Below, in pieces: positions 1 to 9,075 of a stretch of 64,000 nt of DNA. A program made the position numbers and the translations under genes. Within the stretch, counting starts at the first letter, position 1. Each line of letters opens with the position of its first letter. This DNA comes from Nakamurella panacisegetis (GTDB lineage Bacteria; Actinomycetota; Actinomycetes; Mycobacteriales; Nakamurellaceae): assembly GCF_900104535.1 (NCBI RefSeq), contig NZ_LT629710.1:3941501-4005500 (forward strand), in the 5' to 3' direction. Below the pieces are notes generated by a model. The model ran no database searches and was not told the origin of the DNA. It saw nothing but the letters and a program-made list of their open reading frames with translations.

Positions 1-659
1 ACCCTCAGGTGCGCGATGCACAGGTTCGGCTCGACGAACGGGTCGAGCCGTTCCACGGCGACACCGTCGGTCAATGCTGTCATCGCTCCTTGCATGAGGC
101 CCAGGTGCAGGGCACAGATGATGTCGCCGTGATCGCCGACCAGGTCCAGGAACGGACAATGTCGCAGACGTATCTGATTGACCGGGGGACTGCTCGTGGT
201 GTCCGGGTCGAATCCGAGTTCATCGAGCAGGGCTGTCAATCGGGCGACGGCCGCGCTGCTGCTTGTCGTGCTGGCGGGCGCGGATGGGCCGATCAAGTAG
301 GGCCCCCAGTTTCTGCCCAGTTCCGTCGCGGTTGCGGCGGCCGTGCTTCCGGTTGCGGCGAGGTGGCTGGTCAGCATGGTGGCGAGCAGTTTGTAGTTCG
401 ACGGTCCGGTTCGGTCCATGTCACGGCGGCCCCGATACAGGATTGGTGGCCGTCCCGGACCGGCGATATCGCCGAGGACTTTCTCTACGCGCCCGGCAGC
501 AGTCAGGGCGTCGAGGTGAAAACGGATCGTGTTGACATGCACGCCGAGATGCTGGGCGATGACCGGGATGCTCAGCGGGGTGGCCGAGGCCCGGACCATG
601 TCCAGGATCAGTTGGCGGCGGTCCGGTCGGCGATCCTGGCCTGGCTTCGGCGGCTCCAT
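1..659 (-). CDS. COG2345/SufR-type helix-turn-helix regulator (3' end outside window)
   Basis: Predicted DNA-binding regulator. The first ~75 residues form a winged helix-turn-helix (HLGVHVNTIRFHLDALTAAG, then a GRPP wing). The C-terminal domain carries Cys residues in HCPF, IICALH and NLCIAH, spaced C-x13-C-x31-C, as in the paralogue at 17878-18576 and close to the one at 1363-2070. SufR-type members of this family hold an Fe-S cluster on C-terminal cysteines; cluster binding here is inference. The ATG at 659 has no clear ribosome-binding site, but a TAAACT hexamer lies 6 nt upstream (666-671), which suggests a leaderless transcript. It is divergent from the DUF2249-cupin gene, its likely target. 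The stop lies left of base 1; about 219 codons are visible. Confidence 0.8.
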   Translation of the reverse strand, partial: MEPPKPGQDRRPDRRQLILDMVRASATPLSIPVIAQHLGVHVNTIRFHLDALTAAGRVEKVLGDIAGPGRPPILYRGRRDMDRTGPSNYKLLATMLTSHLAATGSTAAATATELGRNWGPYLIGPSAPASTTSSSAAVARLTALLDELGFDPDTTSSPPVNQIRLRHCPFLDLVGDHGDIICALHLGLMQGAMTALTDGVAVERLDPFVEPNLCIAHLR

Positions 660-721
660 GGTGGTAGTTTACACAAAATGCACATGTAGGAATAGTCAAA
701 TGACGAGGGAAGGTCAGGGCG
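660..721. promoter_or_regulatory. Divergent promoter region between regulator and DUF2249-cupin gene
   Basis: Only 62 bp separate the two divergent starts. On the minus strand TAAACT (666-671) is a plausible -10 for a leaderless regulator mRNA. A loose inverted repeat TACA-N11-TGTA lies at about 670-688 and could be an operator. On the plus strand GGGAAGG (706-712) with GGTCAGGG supplies the ribosome-binding region for the ATG at 722. Operator assignment is inference. Confidence 0.4.
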
Positions 722-1333
722 ATGACCATGGTCGAGTTGGATGTGCGGCAGGTTCCGAAGCCGCAACGGCACGGGCAGATCTTCGAAGAATTCGCGGCGC
801 TCCCGGTCGCTGAATCGTTCGTACTCATCAACGGCCACGATCCCCGGCATTTGAGGCAGGAGTTCGACCGTGATCATCCTGAGTCCTACGGGTGGGAATA
901 TCTCGAATCCGGTCCGGTGTGGCGCATCCGAATCACCAAACTCAGCTCCACCGATCTGCCACGAAAGCTGTGCGACGTTCGAGCGGTGGTGACCAACGCG
1001 ACGGCAGCCGATGCTGGCGGGGCCGTGTGGAGGCTGGAGGTCGGTGAGCGGCAACTGGATGCGAACGTCGTCCATCTGCCGCCCGGGGATCAGATCGCCC
1101 AACACATCGGACCTGATCTGGACGTCCTCATCGTGATCGTGGAAGGCGACGGAGAATTGCTGACCGAGACCGGCACCGTGCCTTTGGTTGTCGACGCACT
1201 GGTGTGGCTGCCGCGCCGGTCGCAGCGATCCATCACAGCGGGCGCACTCGGGTTGAGCTACTTCTCGGTGCATCAGCGGCGTCCTGCGCTGAGCATCGGC
1301 AGTGCCCCGAGCCGGCAGCGAACACCGGGGTGA
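722..1333 (+). CDS. DUF2249-cupin fusion protein
   Basis: 203 aa. Residues ~10-75 match DUF2249: a LINGHDPRHL segment and then YLESGPVWRIRITK, the usual ending of this small fold, which often accompanies hemerythrin or nitrogen-oxide genes. Residues ~105-185 look like a cupin barrel (HLPPGDQIAQH, later VEGDGELL and LVWLPRRSQRSI). The ligand is unknown; the single early His is a candidate metal ligand. No signal peptide is visible, so it is probably cytoplasmic. ATG 722 is preceded by AGG-rich sequence; an internal ATG at 728 is possible. It is divergent from one COG2345 regulator and convergent with another, which suggests control by one of them. The exact role is unknown. Confidence 0.7.
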   Translation: MTMVELDVRQVPKPQRHGQIFEEFAALPVAESFVLINGHDPRHLRQEFDRDHPESYGWEYLESGPVWRIRITKLSSTDLPRKLCDVRAVVTNATAADAGGAVWRLEVGERQLDANVVHLPPGDQIAQHIGPDLDVLIVIVEGDGELLTETGTVPLVVDALVWLPRRSQRSITAGALGLSYFSVHQRRPALSIGSAPSRQRTPG

Positions 1334-1362
1334 GCGGCGACCGCACCGGTTCCGGTCGTTTG

Positions 1363-2070
1363 TCAGGCGGCTGGTCCGGTGTCCAGCACCACGCAGCAGC
1401 GGCCGGCGGCCGGGTCAAGCCTCGCGGTCAGGGTGGCCGCGCTGTGTCGTGCTGTGGCATCGAGCAGCGCCAGGTTCATCCCGCAGACCAGTTTGGTGTG
1501 TTCACGGGCGAGTGCGTCGAACGGGCAATTGACCAGCGTGATGATTCCGGGTCCGCGCCGAGGCTCGTAGCCGTAGTGAGCAAGGGCAGCGCACATCGAC
1601 GTGACCACCTGCGCCTCGGTGGGTGTCGGGCCGGCCTCCGCGCGGACCGTCTGGGCCACGGTGACCCCAAGGTCGGCGGCGGCCCGGTGCAGCGACCCGA
1701 CGACGGCAGTCCCGTCGCGGGTGGAGTCGTCGATCGCCCGCGCCATCAGCTGGCCGGCGAGGTCGTAGCGACGTTCGGGTAGCGACACCGACACCTGGTG
1801 CGCCGACCGCTTGTACAGCTTGGTGGGCCGCCCGGCGCCGGGCCCCGTCCGCCCGGACAGCCGCTTGAACTCGGTGGCCAACAACCCTTGCTCGACCAAC
1901 TTGTCCAGGTGGAACTTCACCGTCGGGCGCGGCACTCCCACCCCGGCGGAGGCCGCATCCCGGCTGACCGGTTCGGGTTGGCCGGCCACATACAGATAGA
2001 GGTCACGACGGATCGGGTCGGCGAGGGCCGCCACCCCCGACACTCGCTCCGCGAAGTCGTCCGGATCCAC
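1363..2070 (-). CDS. COG2345/SufR-type helix-turn-helix regulator
   Basis: 235 aa, GTG start with GGGGTGAG upstream. The N-terminal winged helix-turn-helix covers residues ~15-90 (ALADPIRRDLYLYV, then RPTVKFHLDKLVEQGLLA and a GRPTKLYKR wing). The C-terminal half ends with NCPF, KLVCGM and GRCCVV, giving C-x13-C-x28-C. This is the second of three paralogues in the window. The Cys pattern fits an Fe-S or thiol-based sensor, although no cluster can be proven from sequence. It is divergent from the DoxX-folE genes; an inverted repeat in the shared 90-bp intergenic region is the likely operator. Confidence 0.82.
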   Translation of the reverse strand: MDPDDFAERVSGVAALADPIRRDLYLYVAGQPEPVSRDAASAGVGVPRPTVKFHLDKLVEQGLLATEFKRLSGRTGPGAGRPTKLYKRSAHQVSVSLPERRYDLAGQLMARAIDDSTRDGTAVVGSLHRAAADLGVTVAQTVRAEAGPTPTEAQVVTSMCAALAHYGYEPRRGPGIITLVNCPFDALAREHTKLVCGMNLALLDATARHSAATLTARLDPAAGRCCVVLDTGPAA

Positions 2071-2099
2071 CGCTCACCCCTCTCTAACGGAAACAGCAC

Positions 2100-2140
2100 T
2101 TGACTTAAGAAGGTTAGCCTTCTAACGTCAGTCATACTAT
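2100..2140 (+). promoter_or_regulatory. Promoter and nested inverted repeats ahead of DoxX-folE operon
   Basis: TTGACT (2100-2105) and TAACGT (2123-2128) are spaced 17 bp and form a reasonable sigma-A-type promoter. The spacer contains two interlocked inverted repeats: AGAAGG-N4-CCTTCT (2108-2123) and GTTAG-N4-CTAAC (2113-2126). A repressor bound here would cover the promoter. The natural candidate is the divergent regulator at 1363-2070. The repeats are seen directly; the binding protein is inferred. Confidence 0.55.
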
Positions 2141-2161
2141 CCCTTACACGTGGAGGCAACG

Positions 2162-2629
2162 ATGCACACCCACACGATCACCACCGCGCCGACGACCCGG
2201 CCGGTTGACCGACACGATCCCACCTTCCAGGCGTTCCTGTTGCTGCGTACGGTGTTCACCGTCGCGCCGGTGGTGTTCGGCCTCGACAAGTTCTTCAACG
2301 TGCTCACCAACTGGGAGCACTATCTCGCCCCGAGAATCGATGACCTGGTCCCGGGCAACGCGCACCAGGCGATGCTCGTGGTCGGAGTGGTGGAGATCGT
2401 CGCCGGACTACTGGTCGCGGTCAGGCCGCTCATCGGCGGGTATGTCGTCGCAGCGTGGCTGGCCGGCATCATCGTCAACATGTTGCTGCTGCCCGGTTTC
2501 TACGACGTCGCCCTGCGCGATTTCGGCCTGTTCATCGCAGCCCTCGCGCTGGCCCGGCTGGCGTCTGCTTTCCGCCCGGCCCGTCGCAGCGCCAACAACC
2601 CCGCCGAAATTGGGGAAGGGACCCGGTGA
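2162..2629 (+). CDS. DoxX/MauE-like membrane protein
   Basis: 155 aa with about four hydrophobic segments (near residues 25-45, 65-90, 93-113 and 120-138) and a conserved-looking FGLDKFFNVLTNWEHYL stretch after the first, typical of small DoxX-type integral membrane proteins linked to quinone or thiosulfate redox. ATG 2162 is chosen because GGAGG sits 5 nt upstream (2152-2156); a GTG at 2150 would overlap that site. The stop codon overlaps the folE start (GTGA), so the two are translationally coupled. The substrate cannot be deduced. Confidence 0.65.
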   Translation: MHTHTITTAPTTRPVDRHDPTFQAFLLLRTVFTVAPVVFGLDKFFNVLTNWEHYLAPRIDDLVPGNAHQAMLVVGVVEIVAGLLVAVRPLIGGYVVAAWLAGIIVNMLLLPGFYDVALRDFGLFIAALALARLASAFRPARRSANNPAEIGEGTR

Positions 2630-3279
2630 CATCCGCGCAGCTGGACGTTGCAGCGACTGGCGGCGGACGACGCGTTCCGTTGCGGGTCGTCCACCCCCCG
2701 GCGCACGTTGACCTGGCCGCCGCGGAGCGGGCCGCCACGGACTTCCTGACCGCGCTCGGAGTGGACCTGGCCACCGAAGGCCGGCGGGACACGGCACGCC
2801 GCATGGCGCAGGCATACTCAGAGTTGTTCCGGCCGAGGCCGTTCGACCTCACCACCTTCCCCAACGACGAAAACTACGACGAACTCGTCGTCGTCCGTGA
2901 CGTCCCGGTCCACTCGGTCTGCGAGCATCACGTGCTGCCGTTCGTCGGCGTCGCCCACCTGGCCTACCTTCCCGGCGCGCACATTCTTGGCCTGTCCAAG
3001 CTGGCCAGGGTCGTCGAACTGTTCGCCCGCCGCCCCCAGGTCCAGGAACGGTTGACCCAACAGGTCGCCGACTGGCTGTTCGTGAACCTCAACCCCCGCG
3101 GCGTCGGCGTGATCATCGAGGCCGAGCACCTGTGCATGACGATCCGGGGGGTGCAGGCCGCCGGTACGAGGACGACCACCTCGGCACTTCGAGGTCAACT
3201 CCGAGAAGACGCCGCCTCCCGCGCTGAATTCTTCGCCCTCGCCGTGCCACGCCCCTCCTCCGGGGGCCGCCATGGCTAA
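2626..3279 (+). CDS. folE: GTP cyclohydrolase I
   Basis: 217 aa. Converts GTP to 7,8-dihydroneopterin triphosphate, the first step of folate and tetrahydrobiopterin synthesis. The zinc ligands are visible: Cys and His in SVCEHHVLPF and the second Cys in AEHLCMTIRG. The GLSKLARVVELFARRPQ helix is typical of the family. GTG 2626 overlaps the preceding stop and follows GGGGAAGGGA. The N-terminal ~25 residues are extra and variable. Its place in a regulator-controlled stress operon suggests a second, condition-specific FolE rather than the housekeeping copy; that is inference. Confidence 0.93.
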   Translation: MTSAQLDVAATGGGRRVPLRVVHPPAHVDLAAAERAATDFLTALGVDLATEGRRDTARRMAQAYSELFRPRPFDLTTFPNDENYDELVVVRDVPVHSVCEHHVLPFVGVAHLAYLPGAHILGLSKLARVVELFARRPQVQERLTQQVADWLFVNLNPRGVGVIIEAEHLCMTIRGVQAAGTRTTTSALRGQLREDAASRAEFFALAVPRPSSGGRHG

Positions 3280-3367
3280 CCGCTCACCGAGGGGCGAGAG
3301 TGCCGACCCACCTTCCTGTCCGTCTGCCGCTGGGTCCTGTTCCACCCTGAGCTTGAAGGGATAAGTC

Positions 3368-4501
3368 ATGAATTCAGACCCGTTGTCGAAGCTGAACAAC
3401 GCGGGTGTTTCCATCTGGTTGGACGACCTGAGCCGGCACCGCCTCGAGTCGGGCAGCTTGGCGACGTTGGTCCGCACCTGCCACGTGGTGGGAGTGACGA
3501 CCAATCCGACGATCTTTGCCTCGGCGATCGCCGATGGGGAGACCTACGACTCACAGATCCACGACTTGTCGGTCCGCGGCGTGGGCGTTGCCGAGGCGCT
3601 GCGGGCGTTGACCACCTCCGATGTGCGCCGGGCCTGCGATGTCCTGCGACCGGTATTTGAGGCCACCGAGGGCCTGGACGGGCGGGTGTCGATCGAGGTG
3701 GATCCCCGGCTGGCCTACGACACCGAAGCGACCATCGCCGAGGCGCGGGCGTTGTGGTGGCTGGTGGACCGGCCCAATCTGTTCATCAAGATTCCCTCAG
3801 CCAGACAGGGGATTCCGGCCATCTCGGCGTGCTTGGCCGAGGGGATCAGCATCAACGTCACCTTGATCTTTTCGCTGGACCGTTACGACCAGGTCATGGC
3901 AGCGTTCCTCGACGGGCTGGAAGCGGCTCATCTGGCCGGGCGTGATCTGTCCCAGATCGCGTCGGTGGCCTCATTTTTCGTCAGCCGCGTGGACACCGAG
4001 GTGGACCGGCGGCTGGAGCGCATCGGCTCCGCAGCGGCAGCTCGACTGCGAGGTAGGGCGGCGATCGCGAACGCCCGGGTCGCCTACGCACGCTACGAGC
4101 AGGTCTTCTCCTCGCCGCGGTGGCAGGCGTTGGCTGCCGCCGGTGCCCGCCCGCAACGTCCGCTGTGGGCCTCGACGTCGGTGAAGGACCCGACCTACCC
4201 CGACACCCGCTACGTCGTCGAGCTGGTCGCTCCGGGCGTGGTCAACACGATGCCGGAGCGCACCCTGCGTGCAGTGGCCGATCACGGTGAGGTACCTGCG
4301 GATTCGATACATCCCTACGGCGACGCCGCCCAAAAGACGTTGGACAGCCTGCGCAGCGTCGGGATCGACTACGACGACGTGGTGCAGACCCTGGAGGACC
4401 AGGCCGTCGCCGCCTTCGACACGAGTTGGAGTGCACTGGGCCACCAACTGGGCCGTGCGCTGCAGCTTCAAGACCCTGCCGCCGACTCAAAGGAGAGCTG
4501 A
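3368..4501 (+). CDS. tal: Transaldolase
   Basis: 377 aa, the length of the long actinobacterial/cyanobacterial transaldolases. Moves a dihydroxyacetone unit between sugar phosphates in the non-oxidative pentose phosphate pathway. Visible motifs: [13 protein letters not shown] near residue 42, the Schiff-base lysine in [11 protein letters not shown], then [14 protein letters not shown], and [17 protein letters not shown] near residue 275. The family usually has KIPAT where this protein has KIPSA, a mild change. It lies in a plus-strand run with folE and the following reductase, whose start is only 3 nt after its stop. Confidence 0.93.
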   Translation: MNSDPLSKLNNAGVSIWLDDLSRHRLESGSLATLVRTCHVVGVTTNPTIFASAIADGETYDSQIHDLSVRGVGVAEALRALTTSDVRRACDVLRPVFEATEGLDGRVSIEVDPRLAYDTEATIAEARALWWLVDRPNLFIKIPSARQGIPAISACLAEGISINVTLIFSLDRYDQVMAAFLDGLEAAHLAGRDLSQIASVASFFVSRVDTEVDRRLERIGSAAAARLRGRAAIANARVAYARYEQVFSSPRWQALAAAGARPQRPLWASTSVKDPTYPDTRYVVELVAPGVVNTMPERTLRAVADHGEVPADSIHPYGDAAQKTLDSLRSVGIDYDDVVQTLEDQAVAAFDTSWSALGHQLGRALQLQDPAADSKES

Positions 4502-4503
4502 CC

Positions 4504-5739
4504 ATGGCCACAGAGGAAAGGTTTGTGATCGTCGGGGCGAGCCAGGCCGGCACCGGCGCCGCGCAGACCCTTCGTGAGGAAGGCTTTCCCGGACGGATCG
4601 TGTTGATCGGCGACGAGATCGAGTTCCCCTATCAACGGCCCCCGCTGTCCAAGGACTACCTGCTGGGCAACGCCGCCCGTGAAACGGTCTACCTGCACCC
4701 ACGGCAGTGGTACCTCGACAACAATATCGACCTGCGCCTCGACCTTGCCGCGGTGGGCATCGACCGGGACGCCCACCGGGTATCGCTGGCCGACGGCAGC
4801 CAGGTCCGGTACGCCAAGCTGCTGCTGACCACCGGGTCCTCACCGCGGCGGCTGCCACTTCCTGGTGTCGAGCTCCACGGGGTGCACTACCTGCGCCGGA
4901 TGAGGGACAGCGATTCGATCAAAACGATGCTGCAGACCACCGGCCGGGTCGCTGTCATCGGCGCCGGGTGGATCGGGCTGGAAACCGCCGCGGCCGCGCG
5001 TGCCGCAGATGTGCACGTCACCGTCCTGGACAGCGCGCCGCTTCCGCTGCTACGTGTGCTCGGCGCCGAAGTGGCGCAGGTCTTCGCCGACCTCCACCTC
5101 GACCACGGTGTTGACCTACGCCTCGGCGTCCAGATCGCCGAGATCACCGGCCACCACGGCCACGTGGACGGCATCCGCCTGTCAGACGGGACCCGGATCG
5201 AGGCCGAGTCAGTCATCATCGGAGCCGGCATCGCCCCCAACACCGCACTGGCCCTTCAGTCCGGACTGACCGTCGACAACGGGATCCTGGTCGATGAGCA
5301 TTTGCAGACCTCCGATCCCGACATCTACGCCGCCGGCGACGTCGCCAACGCCTTCCATCCGTTGCTCGGCAAACACATTCGGGTCGAACACTGGGCCAAT
5401 GCACTGCACCAACCACAGGTTGCGGCCAAGGCGATGCTCGGCCAGCACGTCTCCTACGACCGCATACCGTACTTCTACACGGACCAATACGACCTCGGTA
5501 TGGAGTACGTGGGCTACGTCGAACCCGACGGCTATGACCAGGTCGTCTTCCGGGGAGATGTCGCGCAGCGGCAATTCCTCGCGTTCTGGCTCCGCGAAGG
5601 CCGAGTACTGGCCGGGATGAACGTGAACATCTGGGACGTCACCGACCAGATCCAGGCGCTGATCCGCGCCGGAGCACCCGTCCTACCCGATCACCTGGCC
5701 GATCCCGGCAGACCACTGGAATCATTCATCGCCCAATGA
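4504..5739 (+). CDS. FAD-dependent ferredoxin/rubredoxin reductase
   Basis: 411 aa. Two Rossmann folds: FVIVGASQAGTGAAQTL near the N-terminus binds FAD, and VAVIGAGWIGLETAAAA near residue 145 binds NAD(P)H. DIYAAGDVA near residue 275 is the second FAD contact. The C-terminal domain resembles reductases of dioxygenase and P450 ferredoxin chains (BphA4/HcaD type). Likely transfers electrons from NAD(P)H to a ferredoxin; the fdxA product (17537-17881) is a possible partner, by inference. ATG 4504 follows AAGGAGAG. It is immediately downstream of tal and probably co-transcribed with folE-tal. Confidence 0.88.
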   Translation: MATEERFVIVGASQAGTGAAQTLREEGFPGRIVLIGDEIEFPYQRPPLSKDYLLGNAARETVYLHPRQWYLDNNIDLRLDLAAVGIDRDAHRVSLADGSQVRYAKLLLTTGSSPRRLPLPGVELHGVHYLRRMRDSDSIKTMLQTTGRVAVIGAGWIGLETAAAARAADVHVTVLDSAPLPLLRVLGAEVAQVFADLHLDHGVDLRLGVQIAEITGHHGHVDGIRLSDGTRIEAESVIIGAGIAPNTALALQSGLTVDNGILVDEHLQTSDPDIYAAGDVANAFHPLLGKHIRVEHWANALHQPQVAAKAMLGQHVSYDRIPYFYTDQYDLGMEYVGYVEPDGYDQVVFRGDVAQRQFLAFWLREGRVLAGMNVNIWDVTDQIQALIRAGAPVLPDHLADPGRPLESFIAQ

Positions 5740-6011
5740 CGCACGAAACACCGGACACAGGAACCCTTCTCAACCCGAGTAGGCGTTGCCTTCTTGCTTG
5801 CGGCCGATCTGTGAGCTGACCGTCCTGACGTTGCCAGCCGTGCCCGAAGACCTACTAGATGTCTGTTCCGCAGCCGCGGAACTGTTGGTTGTGACCTCCT
5901 GGGTAGGCCCTGGACGCATCACCGAATCCGCATCCCGAAGTGCGCGGCAGTCGGATCGGCGCACCGGGCGTATCCCGCGCGGTCACAGTGAATTCGCGAA
6001 GGAGAGTTCTC
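5740..6011 (+). other. Intergenic region upstream of metE
   Basis: 272 bp between the reductase and metE. I looked for a cobalamin riboswitch, which precedes metE in some actinobacteria, and found no B12-box-like GCCACTG in the region. No strong SAM-riboswitch-like architecture was recognised. GAAGGAGAG just before 6012 is the metE ribosome-binding site. Confidence 0.4.
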
Positions 6012-8351
6012 GTGTCAGAAAACCCGACCGCTACCCGCAGCCGCAGCGGCAGCACCGCGACGGTGTACGGCTATCCCCGGCAAGGCCCGCACCGGCAACT
6101 GAAAAAGGCGGTGGAGGCCTACTGGGCCGGCCGCAGCAACGCCGACACTCTGCTCGCCGCGGCCCGCGACCTGCGTCTCCAACGCCTCACCGACATGCGT
6201 GAGGCCGGGCTCGACGAAGTTCCCAGCAACGACTTCTCCCTGTACGACCACGTTCTGGACACTGCCTGGATGCTGGGAGCCATTCCCCGCCGGCACGTCG
6301 ACGCCGTGCCTGATGTGAGGACACCGGCCGGTCGGCTGGACCGTTACTTCGCGATGGCCCGCGGTGCCGCCATCGTCGCTCCGCTGGAAATGACGAAGTG
6401 GTTCGACACCAACTACCACTACCTCGTCCCCGAGCTGGGCGAAGACACCGTGTTCGTCCTCGACCCGAGCAAGCCGCTCGCCGAATTTTTGGAGGCCAAA
6501 ACCGCCGGAGTCATCACCCGGCCGGTCATCCTCGGCCCTCTCACCTTCCTGCAACTGGCGAAAGCCGCACCCGGCCGGAACGCCCAGTTCGATCCACTGA
6601 CCCTGCTGGAGCGGATTGTCCCGTTGTACGCCGAGCTCCTGGGCCGTCTGCACCAGGCTGGTGCGCAGTGGGTACAGATCGACGAACCCATCCTGGTCAT
6701 CGACCAACCGGCGGCGGTCCTGGCGCAGGTCGATCACGTCTACCGCACTCTCGCCGCCATCAAGGACCGCCCGAAGCTGCTCCTGGCCACCTACTTCGAC
6801 CAGCTCGGCGACGCACTCCCGGTGCTGGCTGCCACCGAGATCGACGGTTTGGCAATGGACTTCACCGGACCTGCAGCCGCGAACTTGATCCATCTCACCG
6901 CGATCGGCGGTCTACCGGGTAAACGGCTGGTCGCCGGCATCATCGACGGACGCAACATCTGGCGAACCGACCTGACCGAGGCCTTCAACACCCTCGCCGC
7001 TCTCCGCGGGCTGGCCGACCAGGTCGACGTCGCCGCATCGTGCTCGCTGTTGCACGTCCCCATCGACCTCGCCCTGGAACGAAACCTCGACCCGCAGATC
7101 GGCACCTGGTTGGCCTTCGCCCGGCAGAAGCTCGACGAGATCACCCTTCTCGCCGCCGGCTTTGACGCTGCCCGTCGCACCACCGTCGCCGAGCTCATGG
7201 CCAGCGAAACCCGGTTGGTCGAGCGGGCTCACTCGCCGATCGTCTTCGTCGACGCGGTCCGCCGCCGCGCCGCCGCTGTCACCGACGCGGACCTGCACCG
7301 CACAGGCCGCTACCCGCAGCGACACATCGCGCAACAGAGCCACCTGGTCTTGCCGGCCCTGCCGACCACCACCATCGGATCCTTCCCGCAGACCAGCGAG
7401 CTACGAAGAGCCCGTGCCTTGCTGCGGTCCGGTCAGATCGATGCGAACACCTACGACGAGGCCATGCGCGCCGAAATCCGATCCGTCATAGCACAGCAGA
7501 CCGATCTGGGATTGGACGTGCTGGTCCACGGCGAACCGGAGCGCAACGATATGGTGCAATACTTCGCCGAGCAGCTGACCGGGTTCCTTGCCACCACCGA
7601 CGGGTGGGTGCAGTCCTACGGCACCCGCTACATCAGACCCCCGATCATCGTCGGCGACGTCTCCCGACCGGCACCCATGACCGTCCAATGGGCCACCTAC
7701 GCGCAAAGCCTCACCGCCGCACCGGTCAAAGGGATGCTGACCGGTCCGGTCACCATGCTGGCCTGGTCGTTCGTCCGCGACGACCTGCCCCTGGCGGACA
7801 CCGCGCGGCAGGTCGCCCTCGCGTTGCGGGACGAAGTCCAGGATCTGCAGGCGGCCGGGATCACCGTGATCCAGGTCGATGAACCAGCACTCCGCGAAAC
7901 CCTGCCGCTACGGGCCGCCGGCCGCGCCGAATACCTCAAGTGGGCGGTAGAGGCGTTCCGGCTCACCACCTCCGGTGCCGACGACGAAACCCAGATTCAT
8001 ACCCACATGTGCTACGCCGAATTCGACGACATCCTGCCGACCATCGCCGAGATGGACGCCGACGTCATCAGCCTGGAAGCCGCCCGATCAGACATGGCCA
8101 TCGTGAAAAACTTCGCCGCAGCCGGTTATCCCAACGACATCGGGCCGGGCGTGTGGGACATCCACTCCCCACGAGTGCCCGCAACGGAAGAAATCGCCGC
8201 CCGACTTGCACGCATCGTCAAAGAGTTTCCACCAGAAAGGCTCTGGGTCAACCCCGACTGCGGCCTCAAGACCCGCGGATACCGCGAAGTACAAGCAAGC
8301 CTGAGCAACATGGTCGCCGCGACCACCACAGTTCGAACGCAGCTCGGGTAA
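6012..8351 (+). CDS. metE: Cobalamin-independent methionine synthase
   Basis: 779 aa, full length for MetE. Transfers the methyl group of 5-methyltetrahydropteroyl-polyglutamate to homocysteine to make methionine without B12. The N-terminal half begins VYGYPRQGPHRQLKKAVE (usually GYPRIGPNRELKKA). The catalytic zinc ligands are in the C-terminal barrel: His and Cys in HTHMCYAEF, Glu in SLEAARSDM, Cys in NPDCGLKTR. TTTIGSFPQT marks the start of the second domain. GTG 6012 is preceded by GAAGGAGAG at optimal spacing. It stands alone and ends at a strong hairpin. Confidence 0.97.
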   Translation: MSENPTATRSRSGSTATVYGYPRQGPHRQLKKAVEAYWAGRSNADTLLAAARDLRLQRLTDMREAGLDEVPSNDFSLYDHVLDTAWMLGAIPRRHVDAVPDVRTPAGRLDRYFAMARGAAIVAPLEMTKWFDTNYHYLVPELGEDTVFVLDPSKPLAEFLEAKTAGVITRPVILGPLTFLQLAKAAPGRNAQFDPLTLLERIVPLYAELLGRLHQAGAQWVQIDEPILVIDQPAAVLAQVDHVYRTLAAIKDRPKLLLATYFDQLGDALPVLAATEIDGLAMDFTGPAAANLIHLTAIGGLPGKRLVAGIIDGRNIWRTDLTEAFNTLAALRGLADQVDVAASCSLLHVPIDLALERNLDPQIGTWLAFARQKLDEITLLAAGFDAARRTTVAELMASETRLVERAHSPIVFVDAVRRRAAAVTDADLHRTGRYPQRHIAQQSHLVLPALPTTTIGSFPQTSELRRARALLRSGQIDANTYDEAMRAEIRSVIAQQTDLGLDVLVHGEPERNDMVQYFAEQLTGFLATTDGWVQSYGTRYIRPPIIVGDVSRPAPMTVQWATYAQSLTAAPVKGMLTGPVTMLAWSFVRDDLPLADTARQVALALRDEVQDLQAAGITVIQVDEPALRETLPLRAAGRAEYLKWAVEAFRLTTSGADDETQIHTHMCYAEFDDILPTIAEMDADVISLEAARSDMAIVKNFAAAGYPNDIGPGVWDIHSPRVPATEEIAARLARIVKEFPPERLWVNPDCGLKTRGYREVQASLSNMVAATTTVRTQLG

Positions 8352-8357
8352 GTCAGC

Positions 8358-8399
8358 TCTGGGTGTGCGTGGCAAGGGGTTCCTCCACGCACACCCAGA
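8358..8399 (+). terminator. Hairpin terminator after metE
   Basis: A perfect 15-bp stem (TCTGGGTGTGCGTGG with its complement at 8385-8399) and a 12-nt loop lie 7 nt after the metE stop. There is no U-tract, as is common in actinobacteria. Confidence 0.75.
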
Positions 8400-9075
8400 A
8401 GACCAGCCGGACTCGGGGCAGACCCGATGCGCCGTTCGTCCCCGGTGACTTGACTGCGACTGCGGTCAACCGTCACCCTCGACGCTGCGGCCGACACTCT
8501 TGGGCCGTTTGATGGGCGGGGTGCGCCTTCGGGCGCTGCCGGGGGCGCGGCTGCCGCCGAGGGCACCGCACCAGCAATCCGTCGCGGCTGTCATGGTCTA
8601 TGCCTTCTGGGTCGCGAAAAGAGAACCAGTGGGAGCCATCGTCCGGCGAGGCTCGCCGTCAAGCGATTCTCGGAGGACGAAACAGTACTGCTGGCAACGG
8701 CCTTCACCGACGCACTTGGTATCTGCTTGCCGATCGCCAGCGCGCCGGCGGGCGGTGTGGCCGGCGGTGCCCTGGCAGCCGAGAGCGGACGGTCGCCCGT
8801 CCGGTAGGTCGGGGGGAGGAGGTCGAGGTGCAGGACCTCGGGCCCTTTCCAACGGGCGCCAACGCGGCCGGGGTCTCGCTGACCCGCGCATCGCCCAGGA
8901 CCGCGAGCGTACAACGACCTCAGCGGAGCTGTGCGGAGAACGACACGAGGGTGTCTCCAGGGGGAACGACGGAGGCAACATCCCGTCCCTAGGGTGACCG
9001 CAGTTGCACAACAACTGCGGAACCACCGGAATAGCAATCCACCCTCAGAGCCATCGCAAGAGAGTCGGGCAAACT
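8400..9075. other. Gene-poor stretch between metE and haemoglobin pseudogene
   Basis: About 680 bp with only overlapping open frames of poor protein character. One short frame at about 8665-8810 (plus strand) reads like a real protein fragment (RFSEDETVLLATAFTDAL) before a stop, so a decayed gene is possible. No RNA gene or repeat was recognised. Confidence 0.3.

Noticed and set aside
5740-6011. Cobalamin riboswitch ahead of metE
   Set aside because: No B12-box-like sequence was found, and the region has no matching conserved blocks.
8500-9037. Several 130-165-aa open frames on both strands
   Set aside because: Overlapping shadows with Arg/Pro-rich composition; only a short fragment near 8665-8810 looks protein-like.
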